A DNA stretch of 63,524 nucleotides from CAZIKB01 sp964539665 (lineage in GTDB: Bacteria; Zhuqueibacterota; Zhuqueibacteria; Oceanimicrobiales; Oceanimicrobiaceae). The notes under the pieces are model-generated. The model was not told the origin of the DNA. It ran no database searches and saw only the letters and a program-made list of their open reading frames with translations. Below, piece after piece: positions 17,921-27,679 of the stretch. The translations under genes and the position numbers were made by a program. Where the stretch lies: NCBI GenBank assembly GCA_964539665.1, contig CAZIKB010000023.1, forward strand, positions 1 to 63,524, in the 5' to 3' direction. Within the stretch, counting starts at the first letter, position 1. Each line of letters starts with the position of its first letter.

Positions 17921-19633
17921 TCAACTTCCAATTTTTGCCAGAAACAAAGCTAAGAATATCATTACCAGTGCGAGTATAGCCGCCGAAAAGAATCCTAATA
18001 AGTCCGTTTTATATCGTCTCCATGAATATTTCTTCCTAATTGAGAGGAGATCTACAATCAATAACCCATCATCGTCGTCTTCTTCAGAAATAATTTTCTC
18101 ATTCTTGGACGCTTTCATTTTCTTAGTAATTTTACCTTCGGACTGCCCTTCTAATTTAATTTCAATATTGGCGTCACGTAAACGTTTCTCCTTGCCGACA
18201 GGTGTATCAAGTAGTGTGTAAAATTTTCGTAGTTGCTCCTGTGGCTCAGGTTTTGTAAATCGACTCACTAAAATCATCAGAACGATGCCCACAGGCAGGT
18301 AGAGTGCAATTTGATGCTGAAGTGGCCACCCCAGAAAGTTTCCTGTATAAATTGAAATCAAAGCCATTGCAATTGCGCTCACCAATGCTCCATAGCGGTT
18401 TGCCTTTTTCCAGATGACTCCAAACCAGAACGCAATGCCAAGATAGGCGGTGACTTTCCACACTTCAATCAAACCTGCCACCACGCTCGGGAACACAAAA
18501 GCAAAGAATACTCCGCCAATAACTATAACTACTGAAGAGATTCGTGCAGTTCTCAACAGTTGTTTTTCTGAAGCTTTCGGATTCATATATGGTAAATATA
18601 CATTCCTCGTGAACAAAGCCGAACCATGTACCATGAACGCATCACATGTTGACATCACTGCTGCAATCATAGCTGCGATCATCATCCCAACCAGACCAAC
18701 GGGTAACAAGTTCTTGGCCGCGATCCCGAAGGCAAGCTCCCTTTCCTCGAATCCCAATCCCGGATAAAGGAATGCTGCAAACACCCCTAAAAATGCCCAT
18801 CCCATGGTGGCAAATCTTTTCAGAAAATTACCATACGTCCATCCCGTGCGACAGGCAATTTCAGTTTTGCCAGAACCGCCAATTGCCATGTGATGCGGTT
18901 GAATTACAATTCCAGCCAGACCGTTTATAACAATCATAATTATGAAAAATAAAGTCACTTCCTGTGGGGCGATCAGGCTAAACATGTGCTCTGGTAATCC
19001 TTCGTGTATATTGCTTATGCTCCCGGCTGCTTTTAAAGCAAAAGGAATCAACATAAACGACAAGACCAGAATCAGGACACCCTGAATTGTATCCGTAACC
19101 ACAGCTGCGATAAGTCCACCCGCCAATCCGTAAACTACGAAAAGAATTGTAGCGACAATGATGGTCACTTCTTCGGAAACGACACCGCCCGTGAGAGCTT
19201 CTATAGTGATACCGGTTCCCTTTAGCATGATTCCAATATCCATGCAGAAATATAGCACACCCATGATGGTATACACAATCGCCAGCACTGTACCGTATCT
19301 TTCTTGAAAAAAGTCAGCCATGGTCACGTAGCGAAGCCGGCGATAAATGGGAGCAATTATCCAGAAAAAAGGAGTCGCAAACAACCACATCCACTGGTAC
19401 CATATACCGGCTATACCATTAGTATATGAAGCCCCTGACACTGATACAGGTTGATCTGTATGGGTGCCAGTCCCAAATGCCTGAGCGATCATCAACACTT
19501 TGCCAAACCGACGATCCCCCATGAAATAGTCGCCGGATGATTTAATTTTCTTGCGCGCCCAAACACCAATGACAACAATACCAAATAAATAAACTAAAAG
19601 TACACCTACGTCGATTAACGATATTCCAAGCAT
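17921..19633 (-). CDS. Sodium:solute symporter (SSS family)
   Basis: The product (about 570 residues) has about 13-14 membrane helices and SSS-family marks: KSSGDYFMGDRRFGKVLM, a FGTGTHTDQPVS loop near helix 1, and the MIAAMIAAVMSTCDAFMVHGSALFTR-type region (helix 8-9, sodium site). A charged loop near the C-terminus (IISEEDDDDG) precedes a final helix. I start at ATG 19633; the frame extends to a TTG at 19654 without support. It ends the group downstream of the beta-glucuronidase and probably imports its glucuronide or another sugar product. The substrate is inferred from context only. Confidence 0.82.
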   Translation of the reverse strand: MLGISLIDVGVLLVYLFGIVVIGVWARKKIKSSGDYFMGDRRFGKVLMIAQAFGTGTHTDQPVSVSGASYTNGIAGIWYQWMWLFATPFFWIIAPIYRRLRYVTMADFFQERYGTVLAIVYTIMGVLYFCMDIGIMLKGTGITIEALTGGVVSEEVTIIVATILFVVYGLAGGLIAAVVTDTIQGVLILVLSFMLIPFALKAAGSISNIHEGLPEHMFSLIAPQEVTLFFIIMIVINGLAGIVIQPHHMAIGGSGKTEIACRTGWTYGNFLKRFATMGWAFLGVFAAFLYPGLGFEERELAFGIAAKNLLPVGLVGMMIAAMIAAVMSTCDAFMVHGSALFTRNVYLPYMNPKASEKQLLRTARISSVVIVIGGVFFAFVFPSVVAGLIEVWKVTAYLGIAFWFGVIWKKANRYGALVSAIAMALISIYTGNFLGWPLQHQIALYLPVGIVLMILVSRFTKPEPQEQLRKFYTLLDTPVGKEKRLRDANIEIKLEGQSEGKITKKMKASKNEKIISEEDDDDGLLIVDLLSIRKKYSWRRYKTDLLGFFSAAILALVMIFLALFLAKIGS

Positions 19634-19675
19634 TTCTTCACTTTTTAATATCAACTTCTGTTTGAGATTCTATCC

Positions 19676-19696
19676 AATTAGTGATTGACCCAAAAC
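19676..19696. repeat. Direct repeat, left copy
   Basis: AATTAGTGATTGACC followed by one variable base and AAAAC matches 63472-63492 at 20 of 21 positions in the same orientation. It lies about 40 bases upstream of the symporter gene. Confidence 0.4.
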
Positions 19697-19731
19697 AGCC
19701 TTTTCCTGTCATTCCTGCATGAAAAGAGGAG

Positions 19732-19757
19732 ATTCCAGCACAAAAGATAGCTGGAAT
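19732..19757. repeat. Small hairpin in the glucuronidase-symporter gap
   Basis: ATTCCAGC (19732-19739) and GCTGGAAT (19750-19757) form a perfect 8-bp stem, inside a stretch that also has GTCATTCCTGC and GGAATGA ends typical of dispersed intergenic repeats. There is no T-tail on either strand. Confidence 0.35.
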
Positions 19758-19843
19758 GAAATAAAGAAGCGAGTTTTCAATCAAACGCTTATTAAATTCA
19801 TCTGTGGCGCGAAATGCATTTTTCCCACAGCTCGCTTGACCTT

Positions 19844-21640
19844 TTACACTACTGCTTTCTTTTTTTTATTTAACCAATGCTTGCGTACTATAAAAGCTGC
19901 TGATTTGGGCTCCCTTTGACGATTAAACACTCCTTTTTTATTCAGAATAACCCGACGATGATGCTGTGCGGTTCTGAAATCAGCAAAATTCCATATATGT
20001 TCACCGACGGTAAATGGCAACGATTCGATGACTTCAAAATATTTTTCAATTAATAAAATTTGATATTCCTCTGTAAAAAGCTGAGGAGTAGTGGAATGTT
20101 GACCTTCAATAGTATCCGCGCCAAATTCGGTAACCATAATCGGCCGCTGGTATTTTTCGAACAGCCTCTGTAATTCCGATTTTAAAACTACGCCGACTTT
20201 TTCTAAATCACCTGGAATTTCATACCATCCCCAGTATCGATTAATGGATATAAAATCTGAAAATTTATAGCTGAGATCATCATCTCCCCATTTTGCACTT
20301 GCTGGTAATGTGATGGGTCTTGATGAGTCTAATTTTTTAACATGTTTGTAAATTACCGCCCAATATTTTTCAGCCTTTTCAGAAATCGCTTCTTCTTCTC
20401 CCCAAATTCCTGGTTCATTAGCAATACTCCAACATATAACAGAAGGATGATTTCGATCTCTTCTAATTAATTCAGTCAAACAACTCTGATGGTTTGCGAG
20501 CGTTTTTTCATTAGCATATTTGAAATTCAAACTCACAGCAGGACATTCATCCATTACCAGAAATCCCATTTTATCTGCCATTTGCAGGACTTCTTCTGCA
20601 TAAGGATAGTGTGAGGTGCGAAAAGAATTAGCCCCGATCCATTTTAACAACTGAAAATCTTTAATGACAAGTGGATAACATAATCCTTTGCCTAAAACAG
20701 GAAAATCTTCATGTTTGCCGAATCCCCTTAGAAAAATCGGCTTTCCATTTAACAGCAGCTCTATGTCCTTAACTTCAATTTCGCGGACACCAGTCTCAAG
20801 CTGATATTCATCAACAAGGTTATCTTTTTCAAATAATTCGAACTTCACAATATAAAGGTGTGGATGCTCAGGACTCCAGAAGTGACAATTCTCGATCGAA
20901 AATTCCCCACATAGTGTACTTTTGTCTAAAGTTAAAGGCAGCTGAGCTATTTGCTGTGCACCATCTAATAAAGTAACGACTACTCGAGCACTGCTACCAT
21001 TATTCACAAAATCTGCCTCAAAGTTTATTTTGCCAATTTTATCTTGAATTTCAGTCTTGATGCTGATATTTTCTAAGTGATTTTCGTGCAGAGCGATAAT
21101 TTTTACAGGTCTATGAATACCACCGTAAGCAATAAAATCAAATATGGTCGGAGGATAGGTTGCCTCTCTTTGTTTATGAAAATTTTGAAAATCATCCTCA
21201 GTAACGCCTTGTGGAATGGTCTCATAACTCAATGTGTTGTCCACGCAGAGCACTAAGATGTTTTCCTGGTCAACATTAACAAAAGAAGTAATGTCAAATT
21301 CAAACGGCAGATACCCTCCTTTATTTTCCCCGACAAGCTCTCCATTAATCCATACCTTCGCATAGAAATCAACTGAACCAAATCTGATCAATAGTTTTTT
21401 GTGCTTTAGGATTGTCGGAATTGTAAAAGGACGTTGGTACCAAATTTTGCCAATGTAATTCATCAGCCCCAATTCAGAAAGCTGCTCATTCCAACTGCCT
21501 GGCACGCCAATAAATGCATCGGCCTTGAAGCCTTTTTGCCAACCTTTTTCAATTCCGATATCTTTACGATCTATTTTCATTTCCCAAAAACCGGATTGCT
21601 CTAATACTGTTCGACAGCGATTTGTTTGAGGATAAAGCAT
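19844..21640 (-). CDS. uidA: Beta-glucuronidase, GH2, cytoplasmic
   Basis: The 598-residue enzyme aligns along its whole length with E. coli GUS. It has a sugar-binding domain (GSWNEQLSELGLMNYIGKIW), an Ig-like domain, and a TIM barrel with acid/base Glu409 (SIANEPG) and nucleophile Glu505 (MVTEFGADT). The NKK triplet at 567-569 (VILNKKGVF) is the NxK motif that recognises the uronate carboxylate, which supports glucuronidase rather than galactosidase. There is no signal peptide. The start at 21640 aligns with the E. coli start; the frame runs 22 codons further upstream without homology. No clear Shine-Dalgarno is seen. It probably releases glucuronate from imported oligosaccharides. Confidence 0.92.
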   Translation of the reverse strand: MLYPQTNRCRTVLEQSGFWEMKIDRKDIGIEKGWQKGFKADAFIGVPGSWNEQLSELGLMNYIGKIWYQRPFTIPTILKHKKLLIRFGSVDFYAKVWINGELVGENKGGYLPFEFDITSFVNVDQENILVLCVDNTLSYETIPQGVTEDDFQNFHKQREATYPPTIFDFIAYGGIHRPVKIIALHENHLENISIKTEIQDKIGKINFEADFVNNGSSARVVVTLLDGAQQIAQLPLTLDKSTLCGEFSIENCHFWSPEHPHLYIVKFELFEKDNLVDEYQLETGVREIEVKDIELLLNGKPIFLRGFGKHEDFPVLGKGLCYPLVIKDFQLLKWIGANSFRTSHYPYAEEVLQMADKMGFLVMDECPAVSLNFKYANEKTLANHQSCLTELIRRDRNHPSVICWSIANEPGIWGEEEAISEKAEKYWAVIYKHVKKLDSSRPITLPASAKWGDDDLSYKFSDFISINRYWGWYEIPGDLEKVGVVLKSELQRLFEKYQRPIMVTEFGADTIEGQHSTTPQLFTEEYQILLIEKYFEVIESLPFTVGEHIWNFADFRTAQHHRRVILNKKGVFNRQREPKSAAFIVRKHWLNKKKKAVV

Positions 21641-21767
21641 AAGGATATATCTACCTATGTCTGTGAAAATTGTATCAATTATAATTAACGAACACGGGCT
21701 GAACACAAGAAACGAATCCTCCTGAATTGTATACTTTGGCCCGAATATATTTTTCTTTTGCTGTTAG

Positions 21768-23630
21768 CTAAAATATCAGCGTGTTGTTCTCAATAAATTC
21801 AGTTCGATTGTTTTTCACTTGAATGGCCTTGATCGTTTGACCAAAACTTATTTTTTTTTGCTTAACTTTTTTTATATCGTTATCTTCTGCTTCATCTAAA
21901 AACCATTCCAGGGCCAGTTTATAGGCTGTAAGGGCGTTTTCACCATCCTCCAATTTTTCATATAAATTACCAAGATCGATATATAAATCTGAGACGGCAG
22001 GATTTACAAGAATAGCACTTTTCATTTGCTGAATTGCTAAGTCATACTTTTTTTCCCTGGCGTATATGTCGGTCATTGTTTCATTCGCACCAGGACTATC
22101 CGGGGTAAATACCAACCATTTTTTACACCATTCTAAAGCTTGATCATACTCTTCCTGAGAAACGTAAACATCAATCAGAACCTCGTAGCCATCTGGATAA
22201 TTAGGCCTTTTTCGAATAGCCCTTAAAGCATATTGGGCTGCTGTATCTACTTTTCCAAGTTCAAAATAACATTCGGCCATTCCTGCGAGGGCTTCGACAC
22301 AGGTTGAGTCTTCCCGGTACGCTTTAATGTAAAAAGGCAACGCTTCTTCAAAATTATCATCCCTTAGCAGTCTTCTTCCCTTGGTATAATATTTAAGAGC
22401 CTGCAAATGATCGTCAATATCTTCATAGTAAACTTTGCTTTTTTCATAAGCGTGTACCGAAGCAGGATCACTTTTATCCAGAATAAATTCATCAATCACT
22501 TCATTGTCAATGTTGAAAGACTGGAAGTGCATTTTTGCGCCATCAATACTGACCAGCACAAATCCAAAAACACGTTCAGCATACTGAGTCCATTCACGAT
22601 AACCAATGTAGCGCATCGGAGTGCCGCCATTTCCACAAATAATGTAAGTCACTGGATTCTGTCCATTATTGCTGACAATTGGTTTGGAGCGCTCATAATT
22701 GTGGTCGTGACCACTCAACACCAGATCAACACCGTACTTTTCAAAGATGGGATGAAGCAAATTTTTGAGTTTTATTCTACTGGTTCGATAGTAATTTCCA
22801 CCAGCGGTAAAAGGCGGGTGGTGTGAATTGACAATTATCCATTCGGCGTTTGTGTTTTTCAAATCTTCGATTAACCACTTAATCTGACCATTTTTTTCGA
22901 GATCATCATCACCGGTATCAATAATAACGATGTGGGTGTTGCCGAAGTCAAAGGAATACCATCTCTCATTTCCTGGAAAGCTGAAAAAATTGTAATAGTT
23001 TTCAGAATCATCTTCATGGTTGCCGATTGCGCCAAAAAGTGGAATGCACGAAAGTAAGTTAGCTGCTGGATTAAAAAACAGCTTTTCCCACTGTTTATAA
23101 ATATTTCCACGGTTGACAAAATCGCCGTTATGAATTACAAAATTCGGATTTTTAGTTAAAATAAGATTGGCTACTTTTTCATAATTGAAAGGCCCCTGTT
23201 TATTATCTCCATAAGCGGCAAATGAATATGGCGATTCCCTTCTCACCGCCGTTTTAAAGGTGGAAACAGTGCTTTTAGCTTCTCCGGAAACAACCTGATA
23301 TTTATAGACTGTTTCGATATCTAATCCAGCCAGGATAATCCTGTGAATGGTTGCAGTGTCTGTTTCCGTCATCTCATTTTCATCAACTTGTTGTTTGCCG
23401 AACAAAACCTTACCGCTAAGTGGTTTTTCGCTTTCCCACATTATCGTAATTTCATCAACCCTAACGTTTTGCACGTAAGGACCTTTTAAAAATTCGGAAG
23501 GTTTCGAATCAAATCGAGGAATTGAATCCCACCAATTTCTTGACTCATTTTGACAATTAGAAATGATGAGTACAACAAAAAGTAAAATGGTAAAAACGAA
23601 AACTTTATATCTTTTCTGAAAAGAATTCAT
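21768..23630 (-). CDS. Metallophosphoesterase-TPR lipoprotein with purple-acid-phosphatase-like front
   Basis: The 620-residue protein starts with a lipoprotein signal (LIISNC). A fibronectin-like domain (about 45-130, KGPYVQNVRVDEITIMWES) of the type preceding purple acid phosphatases comes next. The calcineurin-like phosphoesterase domain (135-380) has all metal motifs: YGDNKQG, HNGDFV, GNHED, NSHHPP and GHDHNYER. The C-terminal third (about 400-590) is TPR repeats. AGGGAGA lies before the ATG. It is separated from the regulator upstream by a terminator-like hairpin. The substrate is unknown, possibly phosphorylated glycan or a signalling role; TPRs suggest partner binding. Confidence 0.85.
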   Translation of the reverse strand: MNSFQKRYKVFVFTILLFVVLIISNCQNESRNWWDSIPRFDSKPSEFLKGPYVQNVRVDEITIMWESEKPLSGKVLFGKQQVDENEMTETDTATIHRIILAGLDIETVYKYQVVSGEAKSTVSTFKTAVRRESPYSFAAYGDNKQGPFNYEKVANLILTKNPNFVIHNGDFVNRGNIYKQWEKLFFNPAANLLSCIPLFGAIGNHEDDSENYYNFFSFPGNERWYSFDFGNTHIVIIDTGDDDLEKNGQIKWLIEDLKNTNAEWIIVNSHHPPFTAGGNYYRTSRIKLKNLLHPIFEKYGVDLVLSGHDHNYERSKPIVSNNGQNPVTYIICGNGGTPMRYIGYREWTQYAERVFGFVLVSIDGAKMHFQSFNIDNEVIDEFILDKSDPASVHAYEKSKVYYEDIDDHLQALKYYTKGRRLLRDDNFEEALPFYIKAYREDSTCVEALAGMAECYFELGKVDTAAQYALRAIRKRPNYPDGYEVLIDVYVSQEEYDQALEWCKKWLVFTPDSPGANETMTDIYAREKKYDLAIQQMKSAILVNPAVSDLYIDLGNLYEKLEDGENALTAYKLALEWFLDEAEDNDIKKVKQKKISFGQTIKAIQVKNNRTEFIENNTLIF

Positions 23631-23652
23631 TTTATCTCCCTGATTTTTGCTT

Positions 23653-23687
23653 CAAAAAAAGAGGAACTCGCATTATAGGTTCCTCTT
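23653..23687 (-). terminator. Terminator-like hairpin between regulator and phosphoesterase gene
   Basis: AAGAGGAAC (23659-23667) pairs perfectly with GTTCCTCTT (23679-23687). On the minus strand the stem is followed by a run of seven T. It ends the regulator transcript 80 bases after its stop and lies only 22 bases before the next start, so it may also attenuate read-through. Confidence 0.75.
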
Positions 23688-23768
23688 CATTTTATCAAAG
23701 GTTTGTAAATGAAATATAGAGTAGTAAATTTAGAGGTCGATTTCTTTTCTATTTATTATTAATCCTGT

Positions 23769-24911
23769 TCAAATATTAGAAATGTCTTTCTCAAAACTCT
23801 TTGTTGCGGCTCTTATCCTGGCTCCACAAGATTCACGTACGACCAATTCAGGCTTTAATATGATGCGGTTTTCTGGTCTACCTCCTTTGATTCTTTCAAT
23901 AAGTGTCTTTGCCGCTAATTCCCCAATCTTTGCGGTTGGCTGGTGTATGGTAGTCAACGGTATCTGAGCGATGCGACCTCGCTTGATGTTATCAAAACCT
24001 ACAATAGCCACATCCTCCGGAATTGTTAAGCCACCATCAAGAATTGCTTTCTCAAAACCTAACGCAGATACATCGTTGTACACGAACATGGCATCAGGTC
24101 TTTGGGATAGACTAACAAACTTCTCACCTATTTCATATCCAAAGTGGTATTCGTTCCATTCTCCACTGTCTCGGAGTCGATAAACAAAGTCTTCATTATA
24201 TGTTTGCCCGTACTGCTCAAGCGCTCTTTGATAGCCTTTTTTTCGCAGTTCTCCTAATTGGTTGCCTGCTTCACCGTTAATGTAACCAATTCGATCATAG
24301 TCGAGTTTAATAAGATGCTCAGTTGCTAAAAAAGCTCCAAATTCATGATCTGAACCTACATAATTTATGTCAGTATCTGCAATGTAAGAGATGACCACAC
24401 ACGGGAATTGCTCTTCATGTAATTTCCGGATGATGGACGTTGCATGAAACACATGGGTCATTGACGCGATGATCAAACCATTCACTTCAATATTGCGAAA
24501 GTGGCGTATTTGACTTTCTTCTTTTTCGATTTGATTAGCAGAGGTGGTAAGCAGAATATTAAAACCGTGCTCAGAGAGTACTTTTTCAATACTGGGAATG
24601 ATTAAAGAGAAAAAAGGGCTTTTCAAATCTCGAAAAACCAGGCCAATGGTTTCATGCTTTGAAAGATTTGAGGATTGGGACATTTCAGCAACATACGTGC
24701 CTTTTCCGACACGACTGAATAACACACCCTCATTAATTAAATCCGCTATCGCTTTTTTAACCGTGATAAGACTCACATCATACTTACGAGCCAATTCTTG
24801 TTGTGAGCCAATCTGGTCGCCAACCTTCAGTTGACCATTCGCAATCCTTGCTTTGATGGCTTCAGCAATTTGACGATACAGCGGTGTAGGATTTGTTAAA
24901 TCTATTTCCAT
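23769..24911 (-). CDS. GntR-type HTH / LacI-type sensor transcriptional regulator
   Basis: The 380-residue protein fuses a GntR winged helix (1-75: LYRQIAEAIKARIANGQLKVGD, QQELARKYDVSLITVKKAI, GKGTYVAE) to a periplasmic-binding-like sugar sensor (about 90-370: TIGLVFRDLKSPFFS, DAMFVYNDVSALGF, DVAIVGFDN). This is the architecture of AraR, a sugar-released repressor. Its own promoter carries a perfect 22-bp palindrome over the -10 box, and a 19/20 copy lies over the -10 of the TonB receptor promoter at 62.7 kb. It therefore probably represses both itself and the glycan locus until a sugar binds. A terminator-like hairpin closes the gene, so it may be monocistronic. Confidence 0.9.
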   Translation of the reverse strand: MEIDLTNPTPLYRQIAEAIKARIANGQLKVGDQIGSQQELARKYDVSLITVKKAIADLINEGVLFSRVGKGTYVAEMSQSSNLSKHETIGLVFRDLKSPFFSLIIPSIEKVLSEHGFNILLTTSANQIEKEESQIRHFRNIEVNGLIIASMTHVFHATSIIRKLHEEQFPCVVISYIADTDINYVGSDHEFGAFLATEHLIKLDYDRIGYINGEAGNQLGELRKKGYQRALEQYGQTYNEDFVYRLRDSGEWNEYHFGYEIGEKFVSLSQRPDAMFVYNDVSALGFEKAILDGGLTIPEDVAIVGFDNIKRGRIAQIPLTTIHQPTAKIGELAAKTLIERIKGGRPENRIILKPELVVRESCGARIRAATKSFEKDISNI

Positions 24912-24983
24912 TTAAGCTCTCTTTTATGTAAATGACCATCCTGCTGAATTATTTATAACCCATGACTGAGTTGCTATATAGGT

Positions 24984-25028
24984 TATATTAGGTATACCTA
25001 ATATAGGTTAATTTATTATATTAATCAA
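24984..25028 (-). promoter_or_regulatory. Autoregulated promoter and palindromic operator of the regulator
   Basis: On the minus strand, -35 TTGATT (25023-25028), a 17-base spacer and -10 TATATT (25000-25005) precede the regulator ATG by about 90 bases. The palindrome at 24984-25005 (core ATATTAGGTATACCTAATAT) overlaps the -10 and start region. Flanking direct copies of ATATAGGTTA sit at 24976-24985 and 25001-25010. Confidence 0.8.
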
Positions 25029-25083
25029 GATCAAATTATTCTTTTAAGGAAAAATCATTTATGCTCGAAAAATTCTCTGAGCC

Positions 25084-27678
25084 TTATTCATTCTCTGAAA
25101 TGACTTGAATCTCAATCAGGGCCTGTGTTTCTTCGATGACGATTTTATATTTATCATCCATAAGTTCAATTTTATATTTGACATGCTCAGGAGCACTGGA
25201 ATGCACGCCGGGCTTTCCCAGTTCAATTGGCCAAACAACCTGCTGACGACCCGGAGCGCCATTCGTGAATGTGAAGGATTTTTGACCCGTTACCTTTGCA
25301 GACTTCAGCCAACAGGTTGAACTTTCAATATGTCCAGAGAATTCAGAATTAGAAAGGACAAAAGTTTCACAGGCTGCATCCGGTTGGGGAAAAAGTAAGG
25401 CCAAATTCAAAGAACCTTCTTCTTCAAGAGTATAAGCATTTCGCAGCACACAAAAAAAGTTTTGAATATTTATGGGTTGCGTCCGATAATTTATCTGCAG
25501 TGCGCTGCCGCTAAAGGCGATAACCGCACCTTCTGACTTTTGGGAATCTATAAATTCATAAACTTCCGGCGAAGAACCTATGGAACCCGTGACCAGGGGC
25601 CGGGTTGAAACGATACTCGGAGCTACTTTTTTGAATAATTGCACTACCTCGCCTACCCTTTCTCGCTCCTCAGAAGACATCTCCGACAGGTCTCCCCAGA
25701 AACCGCCGCCGCCAAGTAAAGTGGTGTTCACATTATATCTTTGAGCGCCATACATTTCGGAATGATGCGGATAGTTTGCCGAAGTTTGCAGTACGGTTGG
25801 AATTATTTGATTATATTCATTCGCCACGGTCCGAATAGACTTCGCCCGGTAAAAACTCAAATCGTCATACCAGGTGGCGCCATTATTTATCCAGAAAAAG
25901 CGTGCTTCACTCAGAAAAGCCAGACCGACATTGCGCAATCTTTCGGTCATATCGAATACAATTACGACATTTGGATTATATTCCGTGATCGTCTTCGCGA
26001 CGTCTGTCACCTCAAGAATAAATGCATAACCTGAACGGTAGGCGCGTTCTTCTGGACTGATCGAATCATCTCCATGTCTGTGGTCGGGTGAGTAACAAAG
26101 ATGTTTATCCAATCCATCCCATTTGAAATAGGTCACGCCTTGATCAATCCAGTATTTACAGAGTGTAGTAAAATATGCTTTATATTCACTGGAGAAACAT
26201 CCTATCGGTTTATTCCAGCGGCCAATCGTTTCGGTACCGTCTTCATTCCTGACCAGCCATTCAGGGTGGCCTTCATACAGGTTTGAATTTGGATCAATGC
26301 CTTCTGCGGCCAACCAGAGGCCAAGGCGTATTTCAAGGCTGTCTAATTTTGCTTTGATTTTATTAAAACCATCCGGGAATCGGTCCACGACCGGCTGCCA
26401 GTCCCCAAAATAATTTTGCCAGCCATCGTCAACCACAAAAACATCTACGCTTAATTGATGGGCATTCTCGATCTCTTGCAAAACGCGCTTTTCCGTTAAG
26501 ATCTCTTGCGGCCGCTTTTTCTTTTCCTTCTGATCATCTCTTTGAAGTCCCCAGGTGTTATAATAAAAGGTCGGCTGGCGGGGCGCCAGATGTTCGCTCT
26601 GATTAAAATAAAGAAAATTCCAGAAAGTAGCTTCACCATCATCAATCGTGTTTCCTTTAAAATATCCAACATCGACCCAGACGGTTGCATAGGGATTTTC
26701 AGCGGTGATTTTTTCTCCGTCCAAATAAGATCCTTTTAATGCACGTACCCTGGTTTTGAGTTTCTTAGATTCTTTTGCCTCCAAATCCAAGGCAAGATAA
26801 TTCTGGGTTAAGTCGTCATCCGGAGATCCGTGTTCGTAAGCACATATTATTCCTGCCTGTTTTTGACTGTCCAATACGATCCCGATGGGTCCTTTCATTT
26901 CGTAGGCTGAACCGATTTGAATCCCTGGCGTCAGGATACGTTTTGGATGGTACATGTGGTTTTGCGCGAGATTCCGACCAGTTTTTCCGTCAGGAAGCTG
27001 CAATCGATCGTTAGGACGAAGACGCCAATCTATTTGAGAAAGAACTTCCCCCTCCCACTCGGCCAGGCGTATTTCTTGGATTGTTAGATTTTCAAATGCA
27101 GAAACAGAAAAGTTGTAATTCGGAAAAACCAGCTTGATCTCATCCTGGTATTTGCTAAGCTGAATACTTTCCTGACCCTGAGGGGATATTTCCAATCTTT
27201 CACGAACAATACTGGAATGGGGAAAAATTTGTAATCGATAAAATAATTGCAGACGGGCGTGTACATCAGAAACATGCTTTTGTCCAACCAGACGTACGAC
27301 TACTTCCGTTCCGCCGTTTTCTAATGGCCGTTTTTCATAACCAGCGTAATCCCAGCCGCCATGTTCACTCTGGATGAGTGTTTTTTCAGCACATAACTCA
27401 AACCAATCCTTATTTTCGGCGCCAAGAAAATCAATGTTCTCTTGTTTATCAATCCAGGAAAGAGGATAAAAGAAATGTACGGGCGAAGAAGTGTCATATT
27501 TGAACTGCCGCTCCATTAGATCGTTTTGCACCGAGAGAATGCCCGCTTTGTAACTTATTTTTACGGGTGAATCGGGTTGAGCATAAAGCGTAAAGCGCGG
27601 TACAAAAACATACAGAAAAATAAAGGCAGGGACGATTCTTTGCTTTAAATTACAAAGCATGGATTTACTTGGACGCAT
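25084..27678 (-). CDS. GH36-like glycosidase (clan GH-D, alpha-galactosidase type), exported
   Basis: The product of about 864 residues has a signal peptide ending at YAQ, an N-terminal beta-sandwich, and a TIM barrel with the clan GH-D marks VDVFVVDDGWQ and the nucleophile block YFKWDGLDKH. A later LLGGGGFWGDLSEM segment and a C-terminal beta domain follow. The start at 27678 lies one base after the GH2 stop (27680-27682), so the two are translationally coupled; the frame's upstream start at 27750 would overlap the GH2 gene. It is the last gene of the long block. Substrate is inferred as an alpha-galactoside-like linkage; other GH-D activities are possible. Confidence 0.75.
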   Translation of the reverse strand: MRPSKSMLCNLKQRIVPAFIFLYVFVPRFTLYAQPDSPVKISYKAGILSVQNDLMERQFKYDTSSPVHFFYPLSWIDKQENIDFLGAENKDWFELCAEKTLIQSEHGGWDYAGYEKRPLENGGTEVVVRLVGQKHVSDVHARLQLFYRLQIFPHSSIVRERLEISPQGQESIQLSKYQDEIKLVFPNYNFSVSAFENLTIQEIRLAEWEGEVLSQIDWRLRPNDRLQLPDGKTGRNLAQNHMYHPKRILTPGIQIGSAYEMKGPIGIVLDSQKQAGIICAYEHGSPDDDLTQNYLALDLEAKESKKLKTRVRALKGSYLDGEKITAENPYATVWVDVGYFKGNTIDDGEATFWNFLYFNQSEHLAPRQPTFYYNTWGLQRDDQKEKKKRPQEILTEKRVLQEIENAHQLSVDVFVVDDGWQNYFGDWQPVVDRFPDGFNKIKAKLDSLEIRLGLWLAAEGIDPNSNLYEGHPEWLVRNEDGTETIGRWNKPIGCFSSEYKAYFTTLCKYWIDQGVTYFKWDGLDKHLCYSPDHRHGDDSISPEERAYRSGYAFILEVTDVAKTITEYNPNVVIVFDMTERLRNVGLAFLSEARFFWINNGATWYDDLSFYRAKSIRTVANEYNQIIPTVLQTSANYPHHSEMYGAQRYNVNTTLLGGGGFWGDLSEMSSEERERVGEVVQLFKKVAPSIVSTRPLVTGSIGSSPEVYEFIDSQKSEGAVIAFSGSALQINYRTQPINIQNFFCVLRNAYTLEEEGSLNLALLFPQPDAACETFVLSNSEFSGHIESSTCWLKSAKVTGQKSFTFTNGAPGRQQVVWPIELGKPGVHSSAPEHVKYKIELMDDKYKIVIEETQALIEIQVISENE

Positions 27679-27679
27679 T